Shown here: piece after piece, positions 8,728 through 18,159 of the stretch
Position numbering within the stretch: the stretch's first letter is position 1
Layout of the letters: every line of letters begins with the position of its first letter
Origin: an uncultured Sulfitobacter sp.
GTDB lineage: Bacteria; Pseudomonadota; Alphaproteobacteria; Rhodobacterales; Rhodobacteraceae
Direction of reading: 5' to 3'
DNA: 64,000 nucleotides
NCBI GenBank assembly: GCA_947492925.1
Contig: CANLOQ010000001.1
Location: forward strand, 1,302,001-1,366,000
Position numbers and translations under genes: made by a program
Notes under the pieces: model-generated
Told to the model about the DNA's origin: nothing
Seen by the model: the letters and a program-made list of their open reading frames with translations, nothing else
The model's database searches: none

Positions 8728-8934
8728 TTACGCCAGTGCGAGGTTCGTCGCCGATTCGCGGCCGTCACGGCCTGCTTCGATGTCGAACGTCACTTTCTGG
8801 TTGTCGGCCAGACCTGTAAGGCCCGCGCGCTCAACAGCGGAAATGTGGACGAATACGTCCTTGCTGCCGCCGTCTGGTGCGATGAAGCCGAAGCCTTTAG
8901 TTGTGTTGAACCATTTGACTGTACCTGTGGCCAT
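8728..8934 (-). CDS. cspA: Cold-shock protein, CspA family
   Basis: 68-residue single OB-fold RNA chaperone. RNP1 (KGFGFI) and RNP2 (VFVHIS) are intact. The start at 8934 gives the normal [10 protein letters not shown]-terminus; the frame is open further upstream, but the added residues resemble no Csp and are probably 5' leader. The noncoding stretch 8935-9147 upstream is consistent with the long leader usual for csp mRNAs; no thermosensor structure could be confirmed by eye. Confidence 0.95.
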   Translation of the reverse strand: MATGTVKWFNTTKGFGFIAPDGGSKDVFVHISAVERAGLTGLADNQKVTFDIEAGRDGRESATNLALA

Positions 8935-9147
8935 GTCATGTCTCCTAAGTTTTGCCATCCGCATTGTGCGATGGCTTGGCGTGGTCGGTTCGTATCGTCC
9001 GTGGCGCCGTATTAGGGAGACAGTGGGTCGAGGTAGAATAACGTCTGCACGGGTGGATATAGGGGGCACGGGGGATTCGCGCAAGGGGTGTGGGGGTTGG
9101 TGGGCGGTTGGTTGCTTGGTCCGGGCACCGACTGTGCCGCGTTTTGG

Positions 9148-9858
9148 CTAGTAACTGAGCGATGTAACCAGCCTTGCTGCATTGACTGAAATCACCGGCT
9201 GAACCGTTTCATCACTTCGCCCAAGAACCAGCGCCTGCGGGGCAAGTGCTGCGGCAATTTGCGCGCGGTGGTCCTCTGACACCCTATTGCCCGCGCAACG
9301 GCCACGCGCCACCCAACTGCCGTAGGATACTGGCCCGGTCACTGCATTGCTGATCGCGGCAGGTGCGATATCATTTCGCTGCACCTGCTCTGTTGCGACA
9401 AGTGCCTTGATGGCTTCCCCAATGATCTGTGCTGTTTCGATAAACTTCATTTCGCTGATTTCGGCCTGCCGTTCATTGGCCGCCTCATCGTTGATGCAGT
9501 GGCGCGCCACGAACAGCCAGTCATGGATCATATAGGCGGGCGCATATCCCCAGGGTGAAAAACCCTTGAATAATTGGACCTGCCTCGGAATCGTGCCGCC
9601 GTCTGTGTACATCATTTCCGGCTCGATCACCTTGATGGATGCCCCTAACGCATCATCGCCGCGCACAAATTTCAAAGGATCGCCAGGGGACGGGACATAA
9701 ACGAATTTCCCAGCACCGCTGTTGCTGTTGTTTTCCTCCACCCACATCACCAGCACGGTGCCTTCAAACCGGCCGGCATCGGACAATCTGTCGTAGTTCA
9801 ATGGGCCGCAGGCGGCGGCGATCAAAAGCAAGGGAAGGAGGGAAAATAGTCTCAACAT
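9148..9858 (-). CDS. DUF1353 family lipoprotein
   Basis: 236 residues. The N-terminus MLRLFSLLPLLLIAAAC is a lipoprotein signal with the lipobox Cys at residue 17, so it is probably an outer-membrane lipoprotein. The segment with YTDGGTIPRQVQ and a later MIHDWLFVARHCIND matches the DUF1353 pattern (T-x-x-[AS]-x-[VI]-P-R ... HDxL). DUF1353 proteins are often phage-associated and of unknown function, but no phage genes are near. I chose the start that makes the lipobox N-terminal; the frame extends 13 codons upstream. Monocistronic. Confidence 0.75.
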   Translation of the reverse strand: MLRLFSLLPLLLIAAACGPLNYDRLSDAGRFEGTVLVMWVEENNSNSGAGKFVYVPSPGDPLKFVRGDDALGASIKVIEPEMMYTDGGTIPRQVQLFKGFSPWGYAPAYMIHDWLFVARHCINDEAANERQAEISEMKFIETAQIIGEAIKALVATEQVQRNDIAPAAISNAVTGPVSYGSWVARGRCAGNRVSEDHRAQIAAALAPQALVLGRSDETVQPVISVNAARLVTSLSY

Positions 9859-10005
9859 AATATGTACCTGCGAGAAATTCGTTCTTGCAGGGTACATGCC
9901 ATCAGTCCAATCACCAAAGATTATTCACGGCATGGTTGAGCGGGCTTTGCCGACAGGGCGACGCACGCGCCGCCCTTCGACATTGGTGATCATCCGTTGA
10001 TAGGT

Positions 10006-11661
10006 TTAGCGGACGAATTTTTTGTGTTTCAGTCGTTTGGGCTCCAGCGCATCCGCCCCCAACCGCCGCTTCTTGTCCTCTTCGTAGTCCTCGAAGTTCC
10101 CCTCAAACCACTCCACATGCGCCTCGCCTTCGAACGCGAGGATATGCGTGCAAATCCGGTCGAGGAAGAAGCGGTCGTGGGAGATCACCACCGCGCAGCC
10201 TGCGAAATCGACCAATGCGTCTTCCAGCGCGCGCAAAGTCTCCACGTCCAGATCGTTGGTCGGTTCGTCCAACAAGAGCACGTTGCCGCCCTCTTTCAAC
10301 AGTCGCGCCATGTGGACGCGGTTGCGTTCGCCGCCTGACAGGTTGCCGACCTTTTTCTGCTGGTCGCCGCCCTTGAAGTTGAACGACGAGCAATAGGCGC
10401 GGGAATTTACTTCGGCGTCGCCCAGTTTGATCAGTTCGGCACCGCCTGTGATCGCCTCCCAGACCGTGTCATCGCCATTGAGGTCATCGCGGGACTGGTC
10501 AACATAGCTCAGATCAACCGTATCGCCGTATTCGACGGTGCCCGCGTCGGGCTTTTCCTGACCCGTCAGCATTTTGAAAAGCGTCGATTTACCCGCGCCG
10601 TTGGGGCCAATCACGCCGACGATGCCGCCGGGGGGCAGGTCAAAGGAGAGGTTTTCGACCAACAGCTTGTCGCCCATCGCTTTTTTCAGGCCCTCAACCT
10701 CGATTACCTTGTTGCCAAGGCGCGGCCCGTTAGGGATGACGATCTGTGCGCGGGTGAGCTTCTCGCGCTCAGAGCTCTCGGCCATTTCGTTATAGGCGTT
10801 GATGCGGGCCTTGCTCTTGGCCTGACGTGCTTTGGCGCCCTGCCGCATCCATTCCAGCTCCCGCTCCAGCGTCTTTTGCTTGGATTTATCCTCGCGGGCT
10901 TCCTGTGCGAGACGCTTGGCCTTTTGCTCAAGCCAGTCGGAGTAGTTGCCCTCGTAAGGGACGCCCTTGCCGCGGTCGAGTTCAAGGATCCAGCTGGTGA
11001 TATCGTCAAGGAAATAGCGGTCGTGGGTGACGATGAGGATCGTGCCCTTGTAGTCCATCAGGTGCTGTTGGAGCCATGCGATTGTTTCGGCGTCAAGGTG
11101 GTTGGTCGGTTCGTCCAAGAGCAGCATATCGGGCGCTTCAAGCAGGAGTTTGCACAGCGCCACGCGGCGGGCCTCACCACCCGAAAGGGATGTCACATCC
11201 GCATCGTCGGGCGGGCAGCGTAGGGCTTCCATGCTGACGTCGATCTGGCTATCAAGATCCCACAGGTTCTGCGCGTCGATGTCGTCTTGCAGTTTGGCCA
11301 TCTCGTCCGCTGTTTCGTCCGAGTAGTTCATGGCCAGTTCGTTGTAGCGGTCCAGAATGGCTTTCTTCTCGGCCACGCCCAGCATGACGTTTTCGCGCAC
11401 GGTCAGGTCTGGGTCCAGTTTGGGTTCCTGCGGCAGATAGCCGACCTTGGCGCCTTCGGCGGCCCATGCTTCGCCCTGAAAATCCTTGTCGAGACCGGCC
11501 ATGATCTTGAGCAGTGTGGATTTACCCGCGCCGTTCACGCCGACGACGCCGATTTTCACACCGGGAAGAAAGTTCAGGTGGATGTTTTCAAAGGTTTTCT
11601 TGCCGCCGGGGTACGTCTTGGACACGCCGGACATATGGTACACGAATTGATAGGCCGCCAT
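10006..11661 (-). CDS. ettA: Energy-dependent translational throttle protein EttA (ABC-F)
   Basis: 551 residues, no membrane segments, two ABC cassettes joined by a charged linker. Cassette 1: Walker A GVNGAGKST near residue 41, LSGGEARRVAL, LLLDEPTNHLD. Cassette 2: GPNGAGKST, LSGGERNRVHMARLL, LLLDEPTNDLD. The MAAYQFVYHMSGVSKTYPGG N-terminus is characteristic of EttA, which binds the ribosomal E site and gates initiation according to ADP/ATP. The start is ATG 11661; the frame is open 13 codons upstream. Single gene. Confidence 0.95.
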   Translation of the reverse strand: MAAYQFVYHMSGVSKTYPGGKKTFENIHLNFLPGVKIGVVGVNGAGKSTLLKIMAGLDKDFQGEAWAAEGAKVGYLPQEPKLDPDLTVRENVMLGVAEKKAILDRYNELAMNYSDETADEMAKLQDDIDAQNLWDLDSQIDVSMEALRCPPDDADVTSLSGGEARRVALCKLLLEAPDMLLLDEPTNHLDAETIAWLQQHLMDYKGTILIVTHDRYFLDDITSWILELDRGKGVPYEGNYSDWLEQKAKRLAQEAREDKSKQKTLERELEWMRQGAKARQAKSKARINAYNEMAESSEREKLTRAQIVIPNGPRLGNKVIEVEGLKKAMGDKLLVENLSFDLPPGGIVGVIGPNGAGKSTLFKMLTGQEKPDAGTVEYGDTVDLSYVDQSRDDLNGDDTVWEAITGGAELIKLGDAEVNSRAYCSSFNFKGGDQQKKVGNLSGGERNRVHMARLLKEGGNVLLLDEPTNDLDVETLRALEDALVDFAGCAVVISHDRFFLDRICTHILAFEGEAHVEWFEGNFEDYEEDKKRRLGADALEPKRLKHKKFVR

Positions 11662-11747
11662 GGGGAATCCTGTCTGGTCAAATAAGGGTTGCCCCCGCAA
11701 TATCGCGGGGGCGGGGCAAGATCAACGGCACCGGGGAAAGGGACGGG

Positions 11748-12239
11748 ATGAACGGGTTCAGGGACATGATCGAACGCCATGCACAGCCGGGGCGGCTGAT
11801 CCGTATTCTGACGCGGCCCGAACGGCTGGAGCCCCCGGTGGCTTTGGACCGGGTCGCGGTGGCGCAGAGCGGTTTGGCTGGTGATCACGGGCGCGCGGGC
11901 AAGCGGGCGGTGACGCTGGTGCAGGCGGAGCATCTTGCGGTAATTGGTGCGATGCTGGGCCAGGGGCCGGTTGCGGCGGAGACGCTGCGGCGCAATCTGG
12001 TGGTGGCAGGGCTGAACCTGAACAGCCTGAAGGGGCGGCGGGTGCAGATCGGTTCGGCAGTGTTGCTGATTACCGGCATTTGCGCGCCCTGTAGCCGGAT
12101 GGAGGCCGCGCTGGGCCACGGAGGCTATGGTGCGATGCGCGGGCATGGCGGGTGGTGCGCACAGGTGATCGTGCCCGGGCAGATGACCTGCGGAGATGTG
12201 GTTGCACCTCTGGCGGGAACCGATGAGTCGGCCCGGTGA
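11748..12239 (+). CDS. MOSC domain protein
   Basis: 163 residues; a stand-alone MOSC domain like those of molybdenum-cofactor sulfurases and YiiM/YuaD proteins. It has the AGDHGRAGKRAVTLVQ block, the RRNLVVAGLNLNSLKGRR block and a Cys in ICAPCSRME near residue 112, matching the conserved MOSC Cys. It may handle sulfur transfer or reduction of N-hydroxylated compounds, but the substrate is unknown. ATG 11748 follows a GGGACGGG ribosome site. Divergent from ettA, 86 bases apart. Confidence 0.8.
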   Translation: MNGFRDMIERHAQPGRLIRILTRPERLEPPVALDRVAVAQSGLAGDHGRAGKRAVTLVQAEHLAVIGAMLGQGPVAAETLRRNLVVAGLNLNSLKGRRVQIGSAVLLITGICAPCSRMEAALGHGGYGAMRGHGGWCAQVIVPGQMTCGDVVAPLAGTDESAR

Positions 12240-12441
12240 TGCGCAATTGATCTGTCAAATTGTCAATTTTCAGGTCGATGAACCGCGAATTGGCAAATCT
12301 TAAGGCAATAAGGTTGCGTGATTGTTGCTAGGTTTTTTAGACCGTTGGTTGCGGCAGTGACTGGGCCAGCGGTGAAAATGCCGCGAATTCGCTGATCAAA
12401 AACACCAAGGCGGGGCGTGGCGGGACAATAGGGAAAAACTC

Positions 12442-12882
12442 ATGACAAAAACCACCATCGTTGTGGGTCTGGACGGGTCAGAGGCGGGCGCGCGTGCGCT
12501 GGACTTTGCCAAGAGCCAGGCCAAGCAAATCGGGGAGTGCGCGATTGCGATCTGTTATGTGATCGAATGGTCGCCTTTCAGCTTTCAGACACCCGAAGAG
12601 AATGAACAACGCCACAAGCGGCGCGAGGAAGAACTGCAACTGGCGCATGAGCGGGTGATGGACCCTGCCGTGACCAAGACCAAGGCAGACGGCTTTGACG
12701 TTTTGGCGGTGGTCCGGCACGGGGATGCAGCGGATATTCTCGACGCTGTCGCCAAACAGCACGGGGCCGCGCAGATCGTGGTGGGCCGGGTTGGCGCGCG
12801 CGGGCTGAAAGAGCGCGTGTTCGGCGGTGTGACAGGCCGATTGGCTGCAACGGCCAGCGTGCCGCTCACGATTATTCCGTGA
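12442..12882 (+). CDS. Universal stress protein, UspA family
   Basis: 146 residues, single Usp domain: [14 protein letters not shown] at the N-terminus and a C-terminal [22 protein letters not shown], which approximates the G-x2-G-x9-G-S/T ATP-binding pattern. It lies 16 bases before the AGCS symporter gene, so the two are probably one operon. The AT-rich 200-base upstream region contains TTGA-TCTG-TCAA (12247-12258) and likely the promoter. Confidence 0.92.
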   Translation: MTKTTIVVGLDGSEAGARALDFAKSQAKQIGECAIAICYVIEWSPFSFQTPEENEQRHKRREEELQLAHERVMDPAVTKTKADGFDVLAVVRHGDAADILDAVAKQHGAAQIVVGRVGARGLKERVFGGVTGRLAATASVPLTIIP

Positions 12883-12898
12883 AATTGGGGGAACAGAT

Positions 12899-14452
12899 AT
12901 GAAACGATTTATGACAGGCGGGCTTGCCGCTGCTACGGCGCTGAGCCTGCCGACGCTTGCCGCCGCGCAGGAAGCGGTCAGTTTTGACCAGCGGGTGAAC
13001 GACATCTTTGCCGGCTCAACAGGTTGGTTTGTGAACCTGATCTTCATGAACCTGCCGGGCACGAATTTTCCTTGGATCGTGTTGTGGTTGGTTGTGGCCG
13101 CGTCGATCTTTACGATCTATTTCGGCTTTATTCAGGTGCGAGCCTTTGGCCATGCCATCAGCCTTGTGAAAGGTGACTACGCTGATCCCAACGACGCAGG
13201 TGAGGTCAGCCACTTTCAGGCGCTGACGACGGCGCTTTCGGGTACTGTGGGCCTTGGTAACATCGCGGGTGTTGCGGTGGCCGTGGGCATCGGCGGGCCG
13301 GGGGCCACCTTCTGGATGATCCTTGCGGGTCTGCTGGGCATGGCGTCCAAATTTACCGAATGTACGCTGGGCGTGAAGTACCGGAACGAATATCCTGACG
13401 GATCGGTTTCTGGTGGACCGATGTATTATATGACCAAGGGTTTCAAAGAGCGCGGCATTCCCGGAGGACGATTCCTTGCCATTGTCTTTGCGATCTTCAC
13501 CATCGGGGGTGCGCTGGGTGGCGGAAACATGTTTCAGGCCAATCAGGCACACGCGCAGATCACACAGATCACGGGTGATTTCTCTGGCCTGATCACGGGT
13601 GTCATCTTTGCCGCCGTGGTGTTTGCGGTGATCGTGGGTGGTATCAAATCCATCGCGCAGGTGACCGAGAAAGTCGTGCCGTTCATGGGTGTGACCTATG
13701 TTCTGGCGGCTTTGGTCATTCTGATCGTGAACGCCGACCAGATCGGATGGGCCTTTGGTCAGATCTTTGAGGGTGCCTTTACCGGGCTGGGTGTTGCGGG
13801 CGGCTTTGTCGGCGCGCTTATTCAGGGCTTCAAGCGGGCCGCGTTCTCGAACGAGGCGGGCGTTGGTTCGGCGGCGATTGCGCACTCTGCGGTGAAAACC
13901 AAAGAGCCTGTCACCGAAGGTGTGGTTTCCCTGCTGGAGCCGTTCATCGACACGGTGGTGATCTGCACGATGACGGCTTTGGTGATCACCATTTCCGGCG
14001 TGCTGGTGGTGAACCCCGAAACCGGTCTGTTCGTTCTGAACGAAGCGGGCACGGCGATCCAGACGGCGGATGGATCCAGCGGTGTGGCACTGACATCGGC
14101 GGCGTTTGCCACTGGGTTCAGCTGGTTCCCCTATGTGCTGGCGGTTGCGGTGATCCTGTTTGCCTTTTCCACCATGATCTCGTGGTCCTACTACGGGCTG
14201 AAGGCGTGGACGTATCTGTTTGGTGAGGGCAAGACGAAGGAACTGGTGTTCAAGCTGATCTTTTGTTTCTTCATCATTGTGGGTGCGGCAGCGCAGCTTG
14301 GTGCGGTGATCGACTTCTCCGACGCGATGATCTTTGCGATGGCGGTGGTCAACATTACGGCGCTGTACTTCCTGATGCCAATCGTGAAGCGCGAGATGAA
14401 CAGCTATTTCGATCGTCTCAAGTCCGGTGAGATCGTCAAACACGGTCACTAA
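12899..14452 (+). CDS. Alanine/glycine:cation symporter (AGCS family)
   Basis: 517 residues, about 10-11 membrane helices. Na+-dependent uptake of alanine, glycine or related amino acids. The family segment [22 protein letters not shown] is present in the region around residue 140, and [15 protein letters not shown] near residue 320 matches the AGCS signature. An additional signal-like hydrophobic N-terminus (residues 1-23, ending AAAQ) precedes the transporter core. Downstream of uspA and followed by a strong terminator. Confidence 0.92.
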   Translation: MKRFMTGGLAAATALSLPTLAAAQEAVSFDQRVNDIFAGSTGWFVNLIFMNLPGTNFPWIVLWLVVAASIFTIYFGFIQVRAFGHAISLVKGDYADPNDAGEVSHFQALTTALSGTVGLGNIAGVAVAVGIGGPGATFWMILAGLLGMASKFTECTLGVKYRNEYPDGSVSGGPMYYMTKGFKERGIPGGRFLAIVFAIFTIGGALGGGNMFQANQAHAQITQITGDFSGLITGVIFAAVVFAVIVGGIKSIAQVTEKVVPFMGVTYVLAALVILIVNADQIGWAFGQIFEGAFTGLGVAGGFVGALIQGFKRAAFSNEAGVGSAAIAHSAVKTKEPVTEGVVSLLEPFIDTVVICTMTALVITISGVLVVNPETGLFVLNEAGTAIQTADGSSGVALTSAAFATGFSWFPYVLAVAVILFAFSTMISWSYYGLKAWTYLFGEGKTKELVFKLIFCFFIIVGAAAQLGAVIDFSDAMIFAMAVVNITALYFLMPIVKREMNSYFDRLKSGEIVKHGH

Positions 14453-14474
14453 GGTTTATTGACAAAGGGCAGGG

Positions 14475-15119
14475 ATGCCCGTTGAACGGCCCCTGAAGCA
14501 ATTCGGGGGCCGTTTTTTGCGCCATCAGTTTCCATATGCGGCCCCCGGTCAGGTGATCGGCCTTTTGGGGGGGTCGTTTGACCCTGCGCATGAGGGTCAC
14601 GCGCATATCACGCGCGAGGCGTTGAAACGCTTTGGGCTGGACCGCGTCTGGTGGCTGGTGTCGCCGGGCAATCCGTTGAAGGCACGCGGACCTGCCCCGC
14701 TTGAGACGCGCATGGCGCGGGCGCGTGGTGTGATGCACCATCCGCGGGTTGAGATCACGGACATCGAAGCGCGGTTGGGCACGCGCTATACCGCGCAGAC
14801 ACTGGCGCGATTACAGGCCTTGTATCCGCAGGTGCGGTTTGTCTGGCTGATGGGGGCCGACAATATGGCGCAGCTTCATCTTTGGCAGGACTGGCGCGAC
14901 ATCATGGAAAGCGTGCCGATTGGTGTGCTGGCCCGTCCTGGACAGCGGATTTCCGCAAGGATGAGCCGGGCGGCAGCGCTTTATGCGCCTTACCGGATAC
15001 CGGGCCGGTTCGGGCAATTGCTGGCGCGGGCAGAGGCGCCTGCGTGGTCTTTCGTGAATGTGCCGATGAACGATGCGTCCTCAACCGCGATCCGCGCGCG
15101 GGGCGATTGGTCAGCGTAG
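14475..15119 (+). CDS. nadD: Nicotinate-nucleotide adenylyltransferase
   Basis: Makes deamido-NAD+ from nicotinate mononucleotide and ATP. The core begins with [14 protein letters not shown], the nucleotidyltransferase GGSFDPxHxGH motif, and later SSTAIRAR matches the ISSTxIR motif. The ATG at 14475 is the first available start, giving 214 residues, but the first 14 codons overlap a perfect intrinsic terminator. The alternative TTG at 14517 lies in the T tract and gives about 200 residues. The N-terminus is therefore uncertain. It is not followed by rsfS or proA-type genes here; the 3' end overlaps the convergent EamA gene by 9 bases. Confidence 0.88.
   Translation: MPVERPLKQFGGRFLRHQFPYAAPGQVIGLLGGSFDPAHEGHAHITREALKRFGLDRVWWLVSPGNPLKARGPAPLETRMARARGVMHHPRVEITDIEARLGTRYTAQTLARLQALYPQVRFVWLMGADNMAQLHLWQDWRDIMESVPIGVLARPGQRISARMSRAAALYAPYRIPGRFGQLLARAEAPAWSFVNVPMNDASSTAIRARGDWSA
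14485..14518 (+). terminator. Terminator of the uspA-AGCS operon, overlapping the nadD 5' end
   Basis: Arms AACGGCCCC and GGGGCCGTT with a 12-base loop, followed by six T (14513-14518): a textbook intrinsic terminator 33 bases past the symporter stop. It lies inside the first codons of nadD if nadD starts at 14475. Confidence 0.9.
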
Positions 15120-15935
15120 ACGCGCGCCTGCGATCCCGCTGATCAGGATCACGGCAAGGCCCGCCCATGTGTAGGCGTCGGGCAAGTCGCCAAAAATGCT
15201 CCACCCCAGACCGACGGCGGCGATCAGTTGGAAATAGACCAGCGGGGCCAGCCGTGTCGCGTTGGAGATGCGGTAGGCGTAGAGCAGTAGAAGGTTGCCC
15301 AGCATCGAGCAGAAGGCAGAAGCAAGCGTGAGGCCCGCGATGGGGGCGGTGAAGGCGGGCAGGCTGGCGATCCCCCAGGGCAGCAACAGCAGGGCCGAGA
15401 TGGCGAGCTGGCTGAAGGTGAGTGCCAGCGGCGTGCCGATGCCCGTCAGCCAGCGCGACATCGTAAGGAACGCGCCGTAGCACAGGCCCGCTGTCACCGC
15501 CCAGAGCACGCCCGGATCGGTCGATATGCCGGGGCGGACCACCAGCAGCACACCGGCGAAACCGGCAACGATCAGGACGCTGCGCAGGGGTGTGACGGGT
15601 TCGTGCAGGAACAGGACAGCCAGCACGTAGGAGAACAGCGGGCCGACGAAGAAGGCGGCGAAAACGGTGGCTACATCCGCAGTTTGCAGGGCCGTCTGGA
15701 TCGAAGTGATGCCACAGGCGAGGATTGCCGCGCGCAACCAGACGCGCCAGTCCCGGAACAGCGCGCGCGTGCCGGGTTTGAGGAATGGCAGCACCATCAG
15801 CGTTCCCAGCGCAAAGCGCGACCATGCGACAAAGATCGGTGACACGCCCATGCCCGACGTCATCAGCTTGCCCGCGCTGTCGCCTGCGGGGATCAGCGAC
15901 ATGGCGACAAACATGATCAGGACGGCGCGGTTCAT
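15111..15935 (-). CDS. EamA/DMT family transporter
   Basis: 274 residues with about ten membrane helices in two EamA repeats; the second half begins near [18 protein letters not shown] proteins export or exchange small metabolites; the substrate is not evident. ATG 15935 puts the first helix at the N-terminus; the frame continues 23 codons upstream without sensible sequence. Its end overlaps the nadD end by 9 bases on the opposite strand; its start faces dacB divergently, 86 bases apart. Confidence 0.87.
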   Translation of the reverse strand: MNRAVLIMFVAMSLIPAGDSAGKLMTSGMGVSPIFVAWSRFALGTLMVLPFLKPGTRALFRDWRVWLRAAILACGITSIQTALQTADVATVFAAFFVGPLFSYVLAVLFLHEPVTPLRSVLIVAGFAGVLLVVRPGISTDPGVLWAVTAGLCYGAFLTMSRWLTGIGTPLALTFSQLAISALLLLPWGIASLPAFTAPIAGLTLASAFCSMLGNLLLLYAYRISNATRLAPLVYFQLIAAVGLGWSIFGDLPDAYTWAGLAVILISGIAGARLR

Positions 15936-16021
15936 GCAGGCGGGGTAGCATGGCCCTGCGGGGATGAAAATGTGATTGCAGGGTGCTTGTGAAGCGGGGC
16001 GCACTACGGTTAACTCGCGCC

Positions 16022-17524
16022 ATGAGAAATGGCTTTTCTAGACGTGGTTTTCTGGGCGCGATTGCTGCCTTTGGCGCAGCCGGGCAGGCGGCCGTTGCGG
16101 CACCCCCTTCGGCATCGCTGCGGCCCGTGCTGCGCGGCGATGACTTTTTCAAAAAGGCGATCCCGGAGGTGTCCGAGATCATTCGCGGGCAAAACCTGTC
16201 GGGGCGTGTGGCCTTTGCGCTGGCGGATGCGCAGACGGGCGCGTGGCTGGAGTGTGAGAACGAGCGTCTGGAGACGCCGCCCGCCAGTGTGACCAAGGCG
16301 GTCACGGCGCTTTATGCGCTGGATGCGCTGGGGGCTGCGCACCGGTTTGAGACGCGCGTGGCTGCGACGGGCGGAATTACGGACGGTGAAGTTCAGGGCG
16401 ACCTGATCCTGATCGGCGGGGGTGATCCGACGCTGGACACCGATACGCTGGCCGATATTGCGGCACGGGTCAAAGCGGCGGGTATCGTCGGGGTCAAAGG
16501 GGGCCTGAAGGTCTATGAAGGGGCGTTGCCGGTGCTGCGCCAGATTGATCCCGCACAGCCTGATCATGTGGGGTATAATCCGGGCATTTCCGGGCTCGCC
16601 CTGAATTTCAATCGCGTCCATTTCGAATGGAAGCGGACGGGCGGCAGTTATGCGGTCACGATGGACGGGCGATCAAAGAAATACCGTCCCGACGTGCGCT
16701 TTGCCGCCATGCGGATCGAGGACCGGGCCACGCCGGTTTACACCTACCGTGATCACGCCGACCGTGACCAGTGGAGCGTTGCAAAAGGCGCGCTGGGTGG
16801 TGGCGGGGCAAGGTGGCTGCCGGTGCGCAAGCCCGGGCTTTATGCGGGCGAGGTTTTTGCCACGATGATGGGGGCGAACGGGATCAGGCTGGGTGCGCCC
16901 ACGCGGATCGACGCGGTGCCGCAGGCGCAGACCGTTGTGAGCCATGAAAGTGCGCCGTTGCAGGAAATCCTGCGCGGGATGCTGCGTTTTTCCACCAACC
17001 TGACCGCCGAGATGGTTGGGCTGGCTGCGACCCAAAAACGTCTGGGTGCGGTGGACGATCTGGCCGCTTCGGCGGCAGAGATGAACCGCTGGGCTGTGAC
17101 GGCGCTGGGCATGCGGGCGCCGGCGCTGGTGGATCATTCGGGTCTGGGCGACCGGTCACAGGTGACGGCGCTGGATATGGTCAAGGCGCTGATCGGTGTG
17201 CAGGGGTCAGGGTTTCGCGCGATCCTGCGCGATTTCGCGTTTCGCGATGCCAAGGGCCGCCGCGTGAAAGATCAGAAGATTGCGGTCGATGCCAAGACCG
17301 GCACGCTGAATTTCGTGTCGTCGCTGGCGGGGTATATCACCGCGCAGGACGGGCGCGAGATGGTGTTTGCCATTTTCGCCGCTGATCCCAAGGCGCGTGC
17401 GGGGATCAGCCGTGCCGAACGGGAGGGGCCACCGGGAGGGCGCGCATGGAACAAGCGCGCCAAGCGGGTGCAGCAGGGGCTGATCCAGCGGTGGGATGCG
17501 CTTTATGGACGGGTTGAAAGCTGA
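16022..17524 (+). CDS. dacB: D-alanyl-D-alanine carboxypeptidase/endopeptidase, PBP4 type
   Basis: Periplasmic class C penicillin-binding protein that trims or cuts peptidoglycan cross-links; 500 residues. The three active-site motifs are present: SVTK (SxxK, near residue 80), STN (SxN) in RFSTNLTAEM, and KTG in AKTGTLNFVSS. The N-terminus MRNGFSRRGFLGAIAAFGAAG carries SRRGFLG, close to the Tat consensus, so export may be by Tat rather than Sec. The start at 16022 places this motif correctly; an upstream ATG-free extension of 13 codons is possible. Confidence 0.93.
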   Translation: MRNGFSRRGFLGAIAAFGAAGQAAVAAPPSASLRPVLRGDDFFKKAIPEVSEIIRGQNLSGRVAFALADAQTGAWLECENERLETPPASVTKAVTALYALDALGAAHRFETRVAATGGITDGEVQGDLILIGGGDPTLDTDTLADIAARVKAAGIVGVKGGLKVYEGALPVLRQIDPAQPDHVGYNPGISGLALNFNRVHFEWKRTGGSYAVTMDGRSKKYRPDVRFAAMRIEDRATPVYTYRDHADRDQWSVAKGALGGGGARWLPVRKPGLYAGEVFATMMGANGIRLGAPTRIDAVPQAQTVVSHESAPLQEILRGMLRFSTNLTAEMVGLAATQKRLGAVDDLAASAAEMNRWAVTALGMRAPALVDHSGLGDRSQVTALDMVKALIGVQGSGFRAILRDFAFRDAKGRRVKDQKIAVDAKTGTLNFVSSLAGYITAQDGREMVFAIFAADPKARAGISRAEREGPPGGRAWNKRAKRVQQGLIQRWDALYGRVES

Positions 17525-17616
17525 AACCGGGAATGTCCCTGCGGGGACAGATGCGCGATTTCGTGTCGTTCCAGCGACTTGCGCCAGCCATTAAGCAGTT
17601 GTTTACCAGTTGATTT

Positions 17617-18039
17617 TTACGACATATGCCGTGCGCGCGCGCCGCGTTCGATGGCGGCGGCATGCAGGCGGTCAATCTCAAGCTCGTAGCGGATTTCCTC
17701 CAGCAGGCGCAGTTCGGTTTCTTCAAGCGTGCCATCGGCGGCGGCCACATCACAGGCCAGCGCATAGGCTGTTTCGAACAGGCGTTCGGGCAAAGCTTCG
17801 CGGATGAGGCCGAAAAGGGCATCCAGCCCGTCCTCCTGCTCGAACAGATCAAATACCGTTTTGCTGATCACGCTCAGGCGGTCATTGTCGTAATCGGCAA
17901 AGATAGGCAGCATGTTCACGGCGGACTGGATTTTGACCAGCTCGGCGGTTCCGATGTCTTCGTCGGAGGCGGAGACCGCGACCATAAGGGCAACAAGGCA
18001 GTCCTGCGCGCTGAGCGCGAGGGAAGGGGCGTCTGACAT
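17617..18039 (-). CDS. TerB-like (tellurite resistance family) protein
   Basis: 140 residues, all helical, no signal. The acidic pattern ALMVAVSASDEDIGTAEL and DVAAADGTLEETELRLLEEI is the repeated helix-loop-helix motif of TerB-fold proteins. No other ter genes are near, so it is a stand-alone TerB-like protein and tellurite resistance should not be inferred. Convergent with dacB and divergent from the LysRS gene. Confidence 0.82.
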   Translation of the reverse strand: MSDAPSLALSAQDCLVALMVAVSASDEDIGTAELVKIQSAVNMLPIFADYDNDRLSVISKTVFDLFEQEDGLDALFGLIREALPERLFETAYALACDVAAADGTLEETELRLLEEIRYELEIDRLHAAAIERGARARHMS

Positions 18040-18159
18040 GGGGTGTCCTTTGGGCGATCTTTTACATGGTCAATTTATTGACGCACCCAAGGGGACGCAA
18101 TAGGAACACGCCAGCCTGCGCGCATGGGGCGCGGAATCGGCGGGAAATGGATGATACAG

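Noticed and set aside
8728-9084. 118-residue frame extending the cold-shock gene upstream
   Set aside because: Cold-shock proteins are about 68 residues and start MATGTVKWF; the extra N-terminus resembles no family.
9950-9980. GC-rich hairpin after ettA as a terminator
   Set aside because: Only about 5 bp of stem and no T tract; not convincing.
12244-12262. Possible FNR site TTGA-TCTG-TCAA before uspA
   Set aside because: FNR sites need TTGAT-N4-ATCAA; here the half-sites are 2 bases too close.
13016-14449. Long open frame (477 codons) on the minus strand, opposite the AGCS symporter
   Set aside because: Runs antisense through a well-matched transporter gene; composition (His/Arg-rich) is the usual result of reading GC-rich coding DNA in reverse.
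14902-16305. Long minus-strand frame (467 codons) covering the EamA gene in another frame
   Set aside because: Overlaps the EamA gene fully; the EamA frame has clear membrane helices while this one has none and reads as low-complexity Arg/Pro/His.
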